From Rhypophila decipiens (taxonomy: Eukaryota > Ascomycota > Sordariomycetes > Sordariales > Naviculisporaceae), in assembly GCA_033297075.1 (NCBI GenBank), contig MU858097.1, positions 147,530-211,529 on the forward strand: a stretch of 64,000 bases of DNA. Direction: 5' to 3'. Below, one piece after another: positions 23,352-35,779 of this stretch. The notes beneath the pieces are model-generated. The model saw only the letters and a program-made list of their open reading frames with translations. It was not told the DNA's origin and ran no database searches. How positions within the stretch are numbered: the first letter of the stretch is position 1; every line of letters begins with the position of its first letter. The position numbers were made by a program, and so were the translations under genes.

Positions 23352-26300
23352 TCGGGGGAAATGAGAGTGAGGATCCTGTCTTTTGGAATCTGAATCCTCG
23401 GCAGCGATGCCGAGGATGTTATCCCGACGTTGGGTTGATGGCATAGCAGCAAGCGAGCGGCTGGGAGAGATCGTTCGGTTCATGGGGTTCATGCGCAAAG
23501 ATAATATAATTAGAGGAGCTTTATTCCTATTGTTAATAGAATTATCGATCACTGACCAAATGCGATTACCCCGTATGGCCATGGTGATGATGATGGCTGT
23601 TGGTGGAAGGAAGCTTTGGTGTTGTTTTGGATGGTAAATTGTTCCACAGCCGGACGCCAAGCAGAAAGCTAGGATCTGCCCCTGCTTCCCGCCTTTCTCA
23701 TCCGGTTAAACCTTCACCGCCCGGGATAACTCCGGCCGAGGTACTCCGTAGCCCGTAAATACAGGAGCAGGGGATCTGGACAAAAAAAGACGGGATTCAC
23801 TGCAAATCCCCGCCAAAGGCCGGCCATCTTTTGTGTCCACCCCCTGAGCTACAAACATATGCATGCATTTGCAATTTTGCATTGAGTACACACCCCATTC
23901 TTGGATTGTATTTTGCAAGGCTTATGTTATTCCGGTGTATCGTAGTGTTGTGTAACCCTTATTGAAGTCTTACTCCCACTTTTTCGAACCAGTTGCGATG
24001 GTTCAACTGGAGCCGTCATCCAGAGTTCACAATTTTGTTACACGAAATGCCCAGGTGAGCGAGATTACATGCGTTGCTTTTGTCCAGAGGTTGAATAACA
24101 CATGGCATCATATGATGATTTCTTCTCTTCGAATGGGCCATATCAACTTGGTGAGAATACCAGCGGAGAATGCTGATACACTGTTCTTATAGACGTTCCC
24201 AGCACCCCTTGGCTAGGTGTGTTCATGATACGCAGAATTTGATCTCGACGACCGAGCAAGCTCATATATATAGTTACTGGGGAGATGAGTGCTCGAGAAT
24301 GTGCACGCATCCGATAATACCCCCGATTTCTCGGGCTGTGAAAACTTTTCTTTTCCTTTTCTATTTGTTTTGCTGCTTCGGCTCGCTTCCCCAACCCCCG
24401 GTCTCGGCTGACGGAGCATGATGACGTTATGCTGAAGCCGTGATAGTGAAGTGTGGACGAAAAGCTCCGAACCGACCACCGATAGAACGGGTGTTCCAGT
24501 TTAATTCCATTTTCGCAGCGATAGGAGTAGATGGCAAGAATAGTTCTAACGTCTTCTCTGAATGGAATTTCCTGATTGTCAAAGGAGCCCTATATGGCAA
24601 ATGGAAGTTGACGTTCCTACCACCACCAACAAGCACCACGGCAATTCACAAAAACCCCTGGAGATCCAAGCGGGGACGGTTGTCTCCTCAGCCAATCAGG
24701 GACCAACTATTTCTCCAACCATCGAACAAGATCGCATCGAGCCCAGCCACACGTAACATCCCTGCAGGGATCTCCACTCCCTTCTCCAACAGAGCGGAGG
24801 TGATGGGATGACATGCAAGCTTGTCCTTTCACCGCCTGACTGCGAATTTTGGGAGATGACTTTTTGGATGGATGGAGGAGGAAAAAGCGGCACTTGTTTT
24901 CTACCATGTATCGCTCCTACTCTGAATCTTATTTTCTGTGGTGATAGCCTCTCACAGCAGCACTTATTGGAGCCAAATAATCCGCAAGAGCTAGACGTTC
25001 ACGCAATGGGTGGAGTGGCTATGACGCACCAGGTCGACGTCCTGACATACCCGTCCGTACGCAAGCAGAAGCACGCGCAACACGACACCGCAGGCAAGCA
25101 ACGAGCAGGTCAGGTCAGTGGGGAAGAAGAAAAGTGGCAAACGACAAGACGGAACGGGTACTGTTGTGCCATGGCGATACCGTGTGTAACCCCGTCCACG
25201 ACATATATTATAAATATTCGCCTTGTGCGGGCATGTGAGAATGAAGGCGACCCAACCATTACAGTCGTCCTGTCCTGCGACCAAACCCTTGATGGCTTTC
25301 GTGCGGGGATGTTGCTTAGTGCTTTACGGACAGTTTGGTACCACGATCTTGCAGAGAACGGTGAAGACCACAGAGCTTGAGATGAGGGTTGTCGAGTGTC
25401 GTGTGGGCTGTGCATATGAGGCACACCAAGGAGGCACGACAGGAACCCTGAGAATAACCTGAGCAGGTGGAGTTTTCGTTTTTGTAAACTTTGCGGCCTG
25501 GATGAAGGGCGTGCAAATGACGTGCCGAGACGTGAGACCACAAGCGTGAAGCCCAAGAAAGCCTCCCAAAAGGTTAATATCTCGCCGACCGTTTGAGCGG
25601 CGTCGTCGGCGGATATGTCAGCCATCCGCTCCGTCAAATGGATTGAGAAGAAAGCCACGCCAGCGCCCGATGATTCCTCAGCAAAATAACGAGTTCACAT
25701 GAGCGTCGAGCTTCATCGAGCTTTTCATCCAGAACCCAGATCTTGGCGGCCTACCGCCTCCCGTGCATACCCGCTCCAACTCCACCCATCTGGTCCCCTT
25801 TTGGGCACATGCCCGCCGTCCGATTGACTTTTTCCATATCGACGTCGAGGGCAGGTGCTCCGGTTATCTGCCCGTCTGCCTGACGCGTCCGAACTGGCTC
25901 ATTAAAAATGACAGAACAACATCCATCCGAATTCGAATTTGAGATTTGAAACAGGCAGCTGGGCCTTGGTCCGATGTTTGGAAGTTTGATGCCTGAGTCA
26001 GGGGTGTTTGCTTGATATGCGGTTATCAATGAGAATCCGGGTCGTCGAGGATAAAACACCACCGGCACTGAGGATCTCCGCACCCAACTTTTCTTCTTCT
26101 CCAGTCCATTACCTAAATAACGGCCAACAGCCGGATCCCCATCTGTGACAAAAGGTCTTCTTCTGCAACACGGCGATGCTCACAGTTTGCGCCTCGAACT
26201 GGTCACTGCTCACGAAACAATCTCACACTTCAAAGACGGGAACTCGGATCGGGACGGGTAGACACGCCACATAGACCTTATTGGCTTGCTTCACCTCGCA

Positions 26301-27289
26301 CAAAGCGAAGCTATCGCTTTTTGTTCCCCATCACCTGCAAATCTCCCAAGGACTTGCATCTTTGGAGCAGGTGTGTGGATGGTCTTTGTGGAGTCAAGTG
26401 CTACCGTTCCCCCTCCCCAACACCAGCCCAAGGCCCAAGCCCAGCCATCCAGCCATCCCAGCACCCCCCGGCTGTCAAACAACACTAGCGCCTACCGTCA
26501 TCCTTGCCCCCTGTTCGTCGGCAGCTTTCAGTTTTTTCTTGTGGCCCCACCCAGCCGCCAATTACGCTTTTTTCGTCAAGCTTAGCTCGGACCACAGGGC
26601 CCCTGGTATCAGCATTCACAAGTCCAGTACTAACCATGTGAGTAAAACAGACATACTGATGCAGAAACAACGGTGACAGTTTTGATTATCAGGACTACTG
26701 TTGGACTGTACTAATGCTTGCCCTTTCGTTATCAAGATCCCTCGGAGAATTACGTTTATTCAGCACCTTCTCAGTCACAACCAAGCCCCGTTGTCAGGTA
26801 GTGCAGGGACTGTGGACCCTCGAGTGGTAGCAGCGGCGTTGCTGCAGAACCAAGACTCTGCAGGTGCAGGTCGGTGGTCACGCCTGCCTGTGGCCGACTG
26901 GAACCTTTCCCCAGACCGTCCAGGGCCAAGCAACCAAGCAGGAGCAACCAAAAGCAAGGCGCAAAATTTACGCTTTTTTCCCACCCTCTCGGCTCAACAC
27001 CCTTCGGACCCGTGTTTCTGTTCCTCTTTCCTGCAAACCTTGTTCAACTTCGAACCCAATTCAGACCCAAGACGGGATCGAATCCTCGCCTCATACCCTT
27101 CGCGGCCCTCGTCCTCGTTCCTCTTGGCCGTTTCTTCTCCTTTTATTGTTATTTTTCTTGTTCCCGACTGCGTGGTGTTTTGGCGCGCTTTGGACAGGAG
27201 CCTCTGCGTAGAGGCTGAGCCCCGGGGCGCAAAAAACTCGGCATTGATTCTTGCTGTCGTCGTCATTTTTCTGCTCTCCAGTCAGCGCG
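23352..27289. other. Large intergenic/5' leader region upstream of RXT3
   Basis: Nearly 4 kb without a supported gene. Overlapping frames on both strands around 24.8-25.7 kb and 26.3-27.3 kb lack recognisable motifs. The stretch 26,950-27,290 is C/T-rich and probably transcribed as the 5' leader of the RXT3 gene. Confidence 0.5.
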
Positions 27290-30200
27290 ATGGATCCAAG
27301 ACAACCACCACAACAGCACCCGTTTTCGCGGAATGCGAATGCTCCCACTGCCTCGCCGTTCAGTCGCCCATCATTCCCGCCGGCCACGGCTTCGTCGCAG
27401 CCTCCTTATCCTCCCACATCGCACCCGCCACCGGCGAGTTCTGCATATCCCGAGCTTCATTCGCGAAAGCCGTCCGATCCACAGCCGCCCTACTACGCTT
27501 CCCGACAATACCCTCCCGACCCTGGTCCCATCCCTCCGCCCTCGTCCCACTCGCGACACCCTAGCGCGTCGTCAATAACGTCCGGGCCTCCGATGAATCG
27601 TGGCATGCATCCACCGAACTCGCCACCTCAACAGCAGAGTCAGGGCCCAAACTCGCACCAGATGTCAGGCCCTTACGGCTTGCCACCTCCACGCGCTCCT
27701 CCCGTCTCAGTAGGTCCTCCAACCGCTTTCCCAAGAGGACGGGAGCTTCCTGCATTGGATTCACTACAGAGAGCAGGAGGAGGAAGCAGCATGTCAATAT
27801 CATCAATGCTTGGAGGCCCTCCGCCGTCGCGAGACCAGGCTGGCCCACCTCAGTATGGCCCTGCACAGTCTGGGCCTCCGCCGGGGCCGCCTTACAACCA
27901 GCCGATGCATGCGTCGCCTCGAATGCACGTCTCGACAGTTGGCGAATATGCCCCATTCCGACGCCCTCAAACACCCGACCGGCACAGAATGTACGACAGC
28001 CGAGACCCCAGGGCTGGCCCGGGCCCGGCTGGCTCACCAGGCGGTGCCTACTCCACGCCCGAAGTCCCACGATACGGCACGCCTGGCACATACGGCCAGA
28101 GAGGCCCACCCATGACGGCGGAGCAGGCAAGGGAGCCACCTCGAGATGTCGGCCGGATGCCTGGAAATGCGGTGCCACCTAGACCCAGCAGCCAGCCGAA
28201 AGCCTATCAGAATCCAAACATCCCACCGCCGCGACCGCTGGAAATGGGGAGGCTACCCCAGAGTGAAATGTACGGACACCGGGAGGAGATGAGACCGGCA
28301 GAAGAATACAACCCTGAGCGCCCAATTCGAGTTCCCAAGTACGAAGATGCTAGGTTCATGACGGAGCGGGAACGGCAAGAGAGGGAAAGGCAAGAGCGGG
28401 AAATGGAGCTTCGCGAGAGGGAAAGACGAGAGAGAACCATGTCTGGCAGCGATCCCGGGCGACAGCATCCGATGCATCCGGCTGAGTATGCACGGCCCAT
28501 GGAGCAGCAGAGACCGCCTCCTCAAATCTACAACAGGCCTCCGGATCCTCGTGACCCTCGCGATCCTCGCGACCCGCGCGAACCTCTGCACTGGCAGAGA
28601 CCAGGCTACGAGCAGCCAAGAGCCCCTTACGATCCGGCTGCCCATCTTCCCAGGCATCAAGAGTACCCGACAACTACTGGCCCGCCGTACAATGGCCATC
28701 CGACTTATGCCCAACCGCCCGTCGAGCGCTACCCGCCGTCGTCTCACCCCGCTCACCAACATCCTATCCCACCACCTGGTCAGGGGCATGGCCCGGTTTA
28801 TGAATCGCCAGAGCAACAACGGTTGAATATGATGCATATGGAGCGCCAGCATCACCAGCAGCAATTACACCAACATCAACAACATCAACAGCAACAGCAT
28901 CATCATCATCATCAACAACAACAGCATCTTCAGCAGCACCAACAACCACATCATCCTCAACAGCATCTGCAACCCCAAATGCCGCGGAGCCGAGAAGAGC
29001 AGCATATCCCCCCGCCATCGGTTGCTTATGGAAATGCTGGAACTGGAATGTTTGGCTCGCCCAGGAATCATAGCATGGACGAGCTGTCGACGACCGCTGG
29101 ACAACAGAGGGGCATGCTGGGCGTTCAGGAGATCAACCGAAAGGGACGGATTAGCCCCCTGCCTCAAGCGGTTCAAGGCGCGCAGCCTCAACTGGCTGGG
29201 CCTGCAGGAGAACCTGGTATCAAGAGTGAATTCGGGCGCATGTTCGCGGGCATTGGTACCGGCATCTCGTATTCAAGCCCGGTGCCCAGTGGAGCCCAAC
29301 TTGCCTTTTCTGGCCCAGGATTGCTTCGACGCGACGAGTCTGATGGAGCAAGTCAAGAGATGGTCGTGGACACGCCCGTCAAGGGCCCAACGGGTCGCGG
29401 AAAGCGCAGCAGGAAACTCAAGGACGAGGACTCCAGGAACGAAGACGAGACCACAGGAAGATTGACCCCAGTCGGTGGTAGAGCCAAGAAGGCAAAGACC
29501 CATGCTCACCATCACCATCAGTATGTCAAGGAGCCCCTGTACTCTACCCAAGCTAACAGGACTGGTAGTCACCACCACCATCACCATCATCACGAGCCAA
29601 CTTCTGCCCCCGCGCTTACAGGAGCGACGTCACTCAAAGGAGCCAAGGGAGGAGGCATTTTGGTTCCATCACCGACCTCGGCCTTGGCAAAAGATGGACC
29701 ATCGAGTCATCCCCACGGCGCTCCCCGTTCCACCCCGGCCCATGGCAATGCCAAGGTGACCCACGTGCCACCGCCTCCGAGTCCACCGCCTGTGATTATC
29801 CCAAAGCCTAGAATTATTGTATCCTCCAAGGCTGTTCTTGATAGTGTTGCCCATCGCCCACGAACTCATATTGGCGAGATCGAATACGAACCGATTCTGA
29901 AGCCCGCACGCTTGCAAGATCCACGCACCGGGCGCCCGCCTCGCACCGGCTACAGCACAACCCCAAAGCCTTTGCCATTGGAGCTAATCAAGGACAAGGA
30001 GAACTCGACCTTGACTGTCAAGATCGGCAAGCAACATCTCACTCCCACCGTTCGGGAGGAAATCACATCGAGGAGGGCTATTTGGGGCACTGATATCTAT
30101 ACAGATGACTCTGATGTCGTTGCCGCATGTATCCATGCCGGCTGGATTCGCGGGGAGTGGCCCGAGGACGTTAACACCGATCTTCTTGGCCTGGATGAGG

Positions 30201-31378
30201 GAGTCAACGCGGATCCGCCCGAGACGAATACCAAGGGGCGTCGCAATAAGAATGGCCAGGCGGCTGCCGCTGCTGCTGCCGCTGCCGAACAGCTGGCGCT
30301 CACGACCAAATTGACCGAGCCACCAAAAACCGGCCCGATGCGTGTGCCTGAAAATCGCGATCTGCACATTGAGTTGCTGATACTTCCCCGACTCGAGAAG
30401 TACGCCTCGACAACCCGATTTGGGATCAAGAGCAGGGAATGGGGCGGCTATAGTACTACAGTCATCGAAGGCGAAGACACAAGGGTGCGTCAGAGGATAA
30501 CAGAGAAGCACGACGGTATCAGCTTCATGGTCACAGGAATACAATGGGTCACAAACGGCGCGACATCACAGAATCGCTTGCGAGGCAAAGCCAGACGCGA
30601 GCGCATCCACAAAGTACTTAGAGAAATCGAGATCGGGCCTGCATGGAGCGGTGCTATTCGAAATTCCAGCATCAGCAGTATCTCGAACTCGAATGCAAAT
30701 GGCAATGTGAGTGGAGGAAGTGACGGAGGGAAGTTGGTGGCCGGTGCCGACCAGGGGAAGAAGCAAGAGGCCGGATCAGGATGGTGGAAATCCCAGACAT
30801 CGGGCCGAAACTCGCCTGGCACAGCTAGCGATGGTGACAAGGAGAATCGACCTGTCGCTGTCGCTGTGCCGGCCGAGGAAGCACCGGCTGGCGACAAGCA
30901 GCCGGAAGTGCCGAAAGCACCAGAGAAGGAGCCAGTGGAGCCCCAGAATACTAATCCTGCATCAAACGAGGAGCTTGACGTCCAAAAGCCCGAGGGACCG
31001 ACCGGAAAGCCCGATGCTGTACCTGATGATCCAGCTGCGGCCTCCGAAGCTGGCGAGAAGATTGCAGAGGTTGAGGATGTAGTGATGAAGGATGTCGAAA
31101 GTATGGGTAATGATATGGAAGCGAAGGAGTCTGAATCTGCGCCTGAGAAAGTGGCAGTACCGGAAGTTCCGGACTCAGACAAGACGGAGCCCCGGTCGCC
31201 CACACCGGCGGCAGGCGTCCCCGTCGTCACTGAGGAGAAGAAGGGTGAGTCACCCGCCGGTCCTGAAAAGACAGAGACGGAGGCGAAGGATGGCACTGCC
31301 GCCGAGGCCAAGGCCGGGGCCGATAAGCCCCTCGATGAACAGGTGGCTGAAAAGGTCGCAGAGATGGCCGAGGCCTAG
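27290..31378 (+). CDS. RXT3: Rxt3-type subunit of the Rpd3L histone deacetylase complex
   Basis: Large nuclear protein of about 1346 residues. The Rxt3 core is clear in RAIWGTDIYTDDSDVVAACI, then HAGWIRGEWPEDV, LLGL, HIELLILPRLEKYASTTRFG, IKSREWGG and HDGISFMVTGIQWV. In yeast Rxt3 belongs to the large Rpd3 deacetylase complex that represses transcription (family knowledge). The N-terminal 500 residues are Pro-rich, followed by a Gln/His-rich stretch near 28,850-28,980, an Arg/Glu-rich helix (ERERQERERQERE type) and a basic patch GRGKRSRKLKDED. The C-terminus is acidic and repetitive in Glu, Pro and Ala. One intron, 29521-29568 (GTATGT, branch GCTAAC, end GGTAG), is 48 bases long and in frame; excising it joins two His runs. 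ATG 27290 is used because the frame upstream has no ATG. Confidence 0.9.
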   Translation: MDPRQPPQQHPFSRNANAPTASPFSRPSFPPATASSQPPYPPTSHPPPASSAYPELHSRKPSDPQPPYYASRQYPPDPGPIPPPSSHSRHPSASSITSGPPMNRGMHPPNSPPQQQSQGPNSHQMSGPYGLPPPRAPPVSVGPPTAFPRGRELPALDSLQRAGGGSSMSISSMLGGPPPSRDQAGPPQYGPAQSGPPPGPPYNQPMHASPRMHVSTVGEYAPFRRPQTPDRHRMYDSRDPRAGPGPAGSPGGAYSTPEVPRYGTPGTYGQRGPPMTAEQAREPPRDVGRMPGNAVPPRPSSQPKAYQNPNIPPPRPLEMGRLPQSEMYGHREEMRPAEEYNPERPIRVPKYEDARFMTERERQERERQEREMELRERERRERTMSGSDPGRQHPMHPAEYARPMEQQRPPPQIYNRPPDPRDPRDPRDPREPLHWQRPGYEQPRAPYDPAAHLPRHQEYPTTTGPPYNGHPTYAQPPVERYPPSSHPAHQHPIPPPGQGHGPVYESPEQQRLNMMHMERQHHQQQLHQHQQHQQQQHHHHHQQQQHLQQHQQPHHPQQHLQPQMPRSREEQHIPPPSVAYGNAGTGMFGSPRNHSMDELSTTAGQQRGMLGVQEINRKGRISPLPQAVQGAQPQLAGPAGEPGIKSEFGRMFAGIGTGISYSSPVPSGAQLAFSGPGLLRRDESDGASQEMVVDTPVKGPTGRGKRSRKLKDEDSRNEDETTGRLTPVGGRAKKAKTHAHHHHQYVKEPLYSTQANRTGSHHHHHHHHEPTSAPALTGATSLKGAKGGGILVPSPTSALAKDGPSSHPHGAPRSTPAHGNAKVTHVPPPPSPPPVIIPKPRIIVSSKAVLDSVAHRPRTHIGEIEYEPILKPARLQDPRTGRPPRTGYSTTPKPLPLELIKDKENSTLTVKIGKQHLTPTVREEITSRRAIWGTDIYTDDSDVVAACIHAGWIRGEWPEDVNTDLLGLDEGVNADPPETNTKGRRNKNGQAAAAAAAAAEQLALTTKLTEPPKTGPMRVPENRDLHIELLILPRLEKYASTTRFGIKSREWGGYSTTVIEGEDTRVRQRITEKHDGISFMVTGIQWVTNGATSQNRLRGKARRERIHKVLREIEIGPAWSGAIRNSSISSISNSNANGNVSGGSDGGKLVAGADQGKKQEAGSGWWKSQTSGRNSPGTASDGDKENRPVAVAVPAEEAPAGDKQPEVPKAPEKEPVEPQNTNPASNEELDVQKPEGPTGKPDAVPDDPAAASEAGEKIAEVEDVVMKDVESMGNDMEAKESESAPEKVAVPEVPDSDKTEPRSPTPAAGVPVVTEEKKGESPAGPEKTETEAKDGTAAEAKAGADKPLDEQVAEKVAEMAEA

Positions 31379-32881
31379 AAGGACCTGGAAAATTTCCGAC
31401 GAGGTCTTGCTCAGTCAAAATTTTGGTCGGCCAGCGGTAGCATGACATAGCATGGCTTATATATATGTGTGGATGGGATGGACATCGCCCAGCGTTAGTT
31501 ATAGCGGATAGGTGATTATCCCGTATCAGCATCGGTTCGGTTAGCTATGAGGTTTAATTAGTGTTGGACTTTTGAGTCGGCGGTGGTTAGCAGCGGACAT
31601 GTGTGTTTTTGGGATTTATTTGCCGGTTATAGATAGGTAATCGGTCGTGTGCTGGTTTACGGGGTATTGGTACTCTTGTTTTTTATCGTTAGTAATTTGA
31701 TACCTTTTGGTTTTGACTTGCAAAATATTTCTGTCTGCCGCGATTGTTTCACGCTCAGTTTGTGATCACAGTTGTGGTTTACCTTGTCTTGTCTTCATGG
31801 CATGCCATCCCCAGTTGGCGCTTTATGTGGTGAGATGGGGTAGCTCACGCAAGCACAGCACTTTACGTTAATTCCTGTTAAGCTGCCCTTTCAAGTCAAG
31901 GAGAACTAGATTTGGACTATTTTGACTCGACTCTCGGTGAACATTGAGTAAACACGGCACAACATTGACACTGCGCCTTGAATCGGCTGTTCATCCATGA
32001 ATTATACCTAGGTAGCCTGCTCAAGCACACCGTGATGCTCCCTACACCGCTTCTTTGTTGGTATCATCATAGTCATCAAACCAGTCAGGCAGCTAGATTC
32101 ACCTAGGCAAGGCAGTTTACAGAGCCTCATTCTGTGGTTGCTGACAGTTTATTTCACGTAAAGCACCATGTCTCGAATAATGGATTTTGTATGCATGTAA
32201 TGTATGTAGTATGCAGGTAGCCATGGGCCTGGTCAGCAGACAGACTAGCTTGACCTATCTTGTTAGCAATTGTATCTCTTTCACCTTCTGTCAGTGCCTT
32301 GGGACAATGGCTGAAACATAATAGTACCTGGGAAATATAATATTGGGAGGCAGCAATAGGTCGAAGAAAAGGCGTGTGAAATCTTTGCATACGGCTTTAA
32401 TAATCTATCTATATATATGCGAGTGTTCCCTTGGATGCGTTACAAGGGCTGAAAATATATATATAAAGGGAGTTTAAGAGCCATTTCAAGCTACTCCGTA
32501 GACACTAAGGTATATTGTTCCTTTTTACAAGGCCTACACTGTACTTTCACTGGCGTTCGGTTTGACCATTCCAACCCCTACCTTTCGACCAAGTTAGGCA
32601 GGTAAGCAGGTACGGGTGATGTACTTGTCATCCTCCTGCTCTTCCTCCTCCGGGGCTATCTGGTCAATGGTGACCAGTAGGTAGGGATGACCTACTCCAG
32701 TTCCCATATACATGTGATACGACGTACAGGTACGAATACAAATATTGTACAAAACTCAACCTGTTTCACCTTCTTGTTGACCTTTTCTCCATTAAACTGA
32801 TCATGGCAATTAACGCTGGTAGCCCCTGTTCTCCAACAGGAGGTACCCATGCATAAACTACAGCACCTGATATGCTATTAC
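31379..32881. other. Intergenic, convergent 3' ends, AT microsatellites
   Basis: Between RXT3 and the minus-strand SDH8 gene. It contains short TA runs near 31457-31467, 32410-32417 and 32455-32465, and no supported gene. Confidence 0.5.
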
Positions 32882-33352
32882 TCAAAAATCCGTAACCCGC
32901 CCATTAAAAGAGTAATCGCCCTGCGCGCCCCAACGAAGCGGCTCATTCTTCGGTCCACCAATCTCGCCAGTCTTGGGGTTCTTGTCACCTTCAAACTCGG
33001 GCGGCGCGCCCTTTCTAATGCCTCCGCTTAGCGAGACCATCGTGTCTGGTTGTCCGCCTTCTGCTATTAACGCCGTCTTCGTTTGTGCAGCATCGGCGGT
33101 GGTTACATGTCGCGAGGTAGCTATCGGTGAGCCAGGGGATGACAAGGGAGGCTCGATCTGCGTATGAGTGTTTAATTGTGCCTCAGCGGCGCGCTGGAGA
33201 CGCTCGAATTCGGCTTGTTGCTCGGCTGGGAGGCGCGGAGGAGAGGGACGTTCTTGGAGGAAGGAGCTTGCTTGGCGGGTTTGCGTAATGTGAGGTCGGG
33301 AGCGATGGCGGAGAGCTGCCCGAAAGGAAGCGGTGAGATGTCTTGAAGCCAT
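32882..33352 (-). CDS. SDH8: Succinate dehydrogenase assembly factor 4 (Sdh8/SDHAF4)
   Basis: Intronless protein of 156 residues. The family signature is at the C-terminus: FEGDKNPKTGEIGGPKNEPL, then RWG, GDYSFNGRVTDF, ending in Asp-Phe as the family does. The N-terminus from ATG 33352 (MASRHLTASFRAALRHRSRP) is Arg-rich and free of acidic residues, a typical mitochondrial presequence. SDHAF4 binds the flavinylated Sdh1 subunit in the matrix and helps it join Sdh2 while limiting oxidant production (family knowledge). The frame is open further upstream, but the upstream stretch has no targeting character, so the internal ATG is preferred. The middle part is a Gln/Ala-rich linker, longer than in yeast. 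Confidence 0.85.
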   Translation of the reverse strand: MASRHLTASFRAALRHRSRPHITQTRQASSFLQERPSPPRLPAEQQAEFERLQRAAEAQLNTHTQIEPPLSSPGSPIATSRHVTTADAAQTKTALIAEGGQPDTMVSLSGGIRKGAPPEFEGDKNPKTGEIGGPKNEPLRWGAQGDYSFNGRVTDF

Positions 33353-35779
33353 GCTTGTTTTGTTTTCGCGAGTGGGTTGATCGATCTCGGAGCCTCGAGG
33401 TGGCGATGCGTCACCGATTTGGCCTGGGCTGGGAATTGGAAATTCGAATTGTTGCGCAAACCCCCACTGGATCTCGTAATTAGAATGCAAATCGCGGTGT
33501 GAGCTTTTCAATAATTCGTATGTCGTGAAAGTGGGCACAACGTTGCGAGGGGGCTTTGTGGTTCGTCGTTGAAGTTGACAAAGTCGGTGTCAGAAGCATG
33601 CACTGGGAATTCGCTGCTGAGTTGAACCTGGAACGTGAAAGAATTCCCGAGGTTCATGACGTGGGGCCGGCCGGGGTTGTGGCGGCGGTCGGGACCGGAG
33701 GTGGGGTCTCGATCTAATTGTGGAGCCCCTGAACCATGCTCCCGTCAAAGCGCTCTAGCGGGGGAAAGAACGGTCAACGGTGTGAGAACGACGATACCTC
33801 CATCCCACGCCAGAGCTCGGTTCACTTCACTACATATGCCGCGCATTACACCTGTTACTTTTGCTTGATATTTTGAAGCCTCTAGGTATCTATTTGCGGG
33901 CGTTTGGCCTAGAAAGAGAGCGTGAATCGGGTGTCAGATGGGCCCAGCATAGGGGATTGTGTAGCCATCATCCAAGCGTACAGTACCAGTAGTACTTAAA
34001 TGTACTCCAAGTCGCCAGATTTGTATGACCCATTTTAACGCCCCCTTCCTGCTGGTTTCCAATTGTTCAGAGTTACGATTGTCACTGTCTCCCGCTCTTG
34101 CGCAGAAGTCCACCGTGGTCCCGCTCTGTACGACTGCACCGGAGGGAGCGGCTGGTACCCGGCGCAAAGCCGAACCAGGGAAAGAACGACATGACAGATC
34201 TCGGAATGGCAAGAAGGAGGCAGCGGATAGGTGGGAAAGGGTTAAGAGTAGGACTTTCGATGACACAGCCTGAGGGTTCTCGCCCAAATTTTTATCCCTG
34301 CGGCAGTGCGCCGTAACCCGGGCAGGGAAATGGAATTTCTCGTGCATTCATTAATTCTCATTCTCCGGCATTTCCATTTTCCTTTCCTAGGTCCGATGAC
34401 TGTCGCGGCTCAGATTTCCAAAACTGAAATCCTCACCGTCAGCCAATGCCTTTAGCGAACAGCGGGTGCTTGCATCTTAATTTTCGTCACTCTCCTCCAA
34501 CAATCTTGCCGGCAGTGAGGTCCGCCCACCCGTCTCGTCATATCGCCCGCGTTTGCCGATAGCTGTGAGGAACAGAGACCAAGACGGTGCGACGCGGCGA
34601 GCCTGTCGACATGACCACAACCTGTCAAGATGCAATTTACGGAATCTCCCCGCCATATTGCCTCTTCCTTTTCTACCTTGCTCTGGCAAACAACACCCAC
34701 ATCCCGTGGTTCCCCCGCGTCGAGTATGTCGATATTTCCCGTCATTTTGACCCGGTTAGCTGCTCATACTGACAACCAACTTCGGCTCGTCACAGCTACA
34801 GGGATTAAGAATGATTTGTTGATTGGATTCCTCGTGGCTCTAGCCTCTCCCCCTTTCTCAGGAGCTCCTTTGACCAGACGCGCCCCATCCCGTCTCATCG
34901 CTGATGGCTGAACCGGTGCCACATCTGCGCCGAGTCTCACCACCTGCAGCAAATTCCAAATGCCTCTTCAGCGCTGTTGGGCTCTCATGCAACCACATGG
35001 GTCTTTGGGGCCCGAAAAGGGGCGCGCCCCGCCATGCGTCATTGGACAAATTCCATTTCCGACTTTTATTAGACATTGACGTCGGACCCTGTCCAGGCGA
35101 CAACACAAGGTGCAGAGGATTGTGTAGCAGTTCAGAACAGCGGTATGGGTATGCATCATGGACACGGTCGCATGGAGGTTGTACTGCACTATTGTGGTAT
35201 GCACGGTCGATAGCCATGCTCACCAGCCTGTGTTGTCTGCCCTCGGCCTACCTCCGCCTAAATACAACCAGAGCAGGGCCAATCAGAGGGCGCGGCCAGT
35301 CAACATTTACCTTATCATCATGTATGAGAAGCCATCCCAGAAGCCATAGTGGCTCGGAATGCCGCTGGACAGTAGAGGGAAGAAGGGGACCAAGACATAG
35401 AGACAGATCCCGGGAGGGTGTGCGTGGGTCTAAGTAGGGGGCATATTCATAGTTCCATATGCGGCTGGTGGCTTCCCCCGCATCCTCGACATGTGAGCCA
35501 TACCTGGGCAAACGAGTAGGAACTGTGCGGGCCATCTTTCTCCTTCCAACACCGTTGTTTTCCTTCTAGAACAGACTCACGTCGATCCGTCAGCTCGTTT
35601 CTTTCACCAAATTGCAGCTTTGCACCATTTAGAGTCCTCCGGAATCCGTCTGCCGATAGTTCACCGGGCCATGTGTTCTTCATGGCATTGCCGGCTCTAG
35701 AGCTCCGACAACCGATTCTGGCCGCCCCGCAGTTGCGCTCCCTTGATGGGCCACTCCGATCGGCAAGCGGCAGTCAACG
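33353..35779. other. Intergenic, divergent promoters
   Basis: About 2.4 kb between the divergent SDH8 and FHA-kinase genes. Short frames only, and no motif or repeat recognised. Confidence 0.5.

Noticed and set aside
22695..23660. A 321-codon minus-strand frame opposite the sedolisin gene
   Set aside because: It is antisense to a clearly conserved peptidase and has the Arg/Ser/Pro-rich look of a shadow frame.
25110..25658. A 182-codon open frame on the minus strand
   Set aside because: No domain, biased composition or splice context. It lies in a region with several equally long frames on both strands, as expected by chance in GC-rich DNA.
26701..27564. A 287-codon plus-strand frame overlapping the RXT3 start
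   Set aside because: Its latter part is a shadow of the Pro-rich RXT3 coding region and the former part is a C/T-rich leader. No recognisable protein.
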